From NCBI GenBank assembly GCA_027491845.1, contig JAOZGF010000047.1:1-5993 (forward strand): a stretch of 5,993 nucleotides of DNA, in the 5' to 3' direction. The position numbers were made by a program, and so were the translations under genes. The notes beneath the pieces are model-generated. The model searched no databases and was not told the origin of the DNA. It saw only the letters and a program-made list of their open reading frames with translations. Source of the stretch: Thermoproteota archaeon. GTDB lineage: Archaea; Korarchaeota; JAOZGF01. This document shows, in pieces, positions 5,238 through 5,993 of the stretch (its first letter is position 1; every line of letters starts with the position of its first letter).

Positions 5238-5993
5238 TCAATTCTCCCCTTTAATCAATTCTTCCAAGCACTTTAGAAGGTTAAAGTAGGGTATCTCATA
5301 CTTACTGCCTTTCCTCTTATAATAAACAGTTTTCATATGTGGAAGATAAGGGTTATTTTTCAATTTTTCGTCCACTAACAAAACAACTTTTTCTCTCAAT
5401 TCTTTAGGTAAGTTCTCAAATATGGCTTTTTTCCTTTTCAAATAATCATTTGTCCAGAACCCATATACTTCTAAGAAGACTCTCCGGGATTTTCTAGTCA
5501 AAACAAAGTCAGGCATATAAATGCAATTGTTTTTCAAGACAATAACCTCAGGCTCCCTAAAGATTTCCCATTCTTCTAGGCTTTGGAGAGAAGAAAAAAG
5601 CTGTTTTTCCACCTTACTATCAAAGAAACTGCTGGTGGATTGGTCGGTTGAAATGTCAAGTGCAGGAAGAGTTTGATCGCTTAGAATAAGTTCTGCTTTC
5701 TTACCTTTCAAAACGACGTAGGCCTGCATGATCCACTTGCCTGCTTTAACGCAGTTTCTAATGAAATAAGAGGCAATTAAGCCTATGTTCCTCCTGCTTT
5801 CCCTAGACCTGCCGAAAACTTGGTATGGAAGAAATATGCTTATGCTTGTTCTGCCTTCACGCGTGTTAACCATCGAACTCAAGGCAAATTTCTTTGCTAA
5901 GTAAAAGATGTCCCTGTATAGTTTTCCTAAACCAATCCTTCTTTTTTCTTTATTTAAAAAATAGAGTTTTAACACGTGATACTGATGAAGTAT
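5238..5993 (-). CDS. bax1: Bax1-like nuclease (DUF790), 3' part, runs off the right edge
   Basis: 251 codons are visible and the frame is open at the window edge, so the true start lies beyond base 5993. A GTG at 5975 could be read as a start, but the residues before it (ILHQYH) and the following VLKLYFLN look like part of the DUF790 fold, and known Bax1 proteins are longer. The segment up to about residue 105 (counted from that GTG) resembles the DUF790 core. The C-terminal part has a PD-(D/E)XK-type nuclease pattern: Glu123 in SKVEKQL, Asp156 in MPDF, Glu169 in FLEVYGFWT, then YLKRKK (180-183) and VVLLVDEKL. Bax1 is the nuclease partner of archaeal XPB helicase and cuts DNA at unwound junctions, probably in nucleotide excision repair; an XPB gene may lie upstream, outside the window. 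The canonical lysine two residues after Glu169 is a Tyr; Lys180-Lys183 might replace it, which is inference. The gene ends one base before topA, with which it is probably co-transcribed. Confidence 0.85.
   Translation of the reverse strand: MLHQYHVLKLYFLNKEKRRIGLGKLYRDIFYLAKKFALSSMVNTREGRTSISIFLPYQVFGRSRESRRNIGLIASYFIRNCVKAGKWIMQAYVVLKGKKAELILSDQTLPALDISTDQSTSSFFDSKVEKQLFSSLQSLEEWEIFREPEVIVLKNNCIYMPDFVLTRKSRRVFLEVYGFWTNDYLKRKKAIFENLPKELREKVVLLVDEKLKNNPYLPHMKTVYYKRKGSKYEIPYFNLLKCLEELIKGEN
5244..5250 (-). promoter_or_regulatory. Shine-Dalgarno AGGGGAG of topA, inside bax1
   Basis: AGGGGAG (5250 to 5244 on the minus strand) lies 7 bases before the TTG at 5236 and within the last codons of the nuclease gene. 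It decides the topA start and implies that ribosomes finishing the nuclease can begin topA directly. Confidence 0.6.

Noticed and set aside
5973..5975. GTG as the start of the Bax1-like gene
   Set aside because: The frame stays open to the window edge, and the residues before and after this codon read as part of the DUF790 domain. The visible length is short for the family.
1..5993. tRNA, rRNA, CRISPR array, insertion sequence or attachment site
   Set aside because: I saw no cloverleaf, no regularly spaced repeats, no transposase or integrase and no flanking duplications. Apart from 246 bp the window is filled with housekeeping-type genes.

Overview
This window most likely comes from an uncultured archaeon. 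The evidence is a Bax1-type (DUF790) DNA-repair nuclease, an archaeal type IA topoisomerase with C-terminal zinc fingers, a Pyrococcus PH0642-like nitrilase, a KH-less beta-CASP RNase start, T-run termination signals and a candidate C/D box sRNA. The lineage cannot be fixed from one window. The CTP synthase and topoisomerase variants feel like those of TACK-lineage archaea such as Bathyarchaeia, but that is an impression. All assignments come from motifs read by eye.

Layout: four genes lie on the minus strand in two tight pairs, and one gene lies on the plus strand between them. From the right edge, a bax1-like nuclease gene (5' end outside the window) is followed after one base by a topoisomerase I gene (topA). 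That gene runs convergently into the nitrilase gene, and the two share 22 bp at their 3' ends. On the left, the CTP synthase gene (pyrG) is followed after one base by a metallo-beta-lactamase/beta-CASP RNase gene that leaves the window at base 1. In both pairs the downstream gene appears to start with TTG one base after the upstream stop codon, and its Shine-Dalgarno sequence lies inside the upstream gene. Translational coupling is therefore likely.

The only real intergenic stretch is the 246 bp between the divergent pyrG and nitrilase genes. It holds a TATA-like element for pyrG, an A/T-rich promoter-like element facing right, and a short plus-strand element with the layout of an archaeal C/D box 2'-O-methylation guide RNA: perfect C box ATGATGA, D box CTGA, a GGG/CCC closing stem and a T6 tract behind it. 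The bases before box D (ACGGGCGG) complement the universally conserved CCGCCCGU of 16S rRNA helix 44. By the N-plus-five rule this predicts methylation of C1402 (E. coli numbering) in the decoding centre. This unannotated RNA is the most interesting item in the window.

Functionally, the right-hand pair suggests DNA repair and topology (Bax1 is the nuclease partner of the XPB helicase; topoisomerase I relaxes DNA). The left-hand pair joins nucleotide synthesis (CTP) to RNA processing or decay. The nitrilase stands alone and its substrate is unknown.
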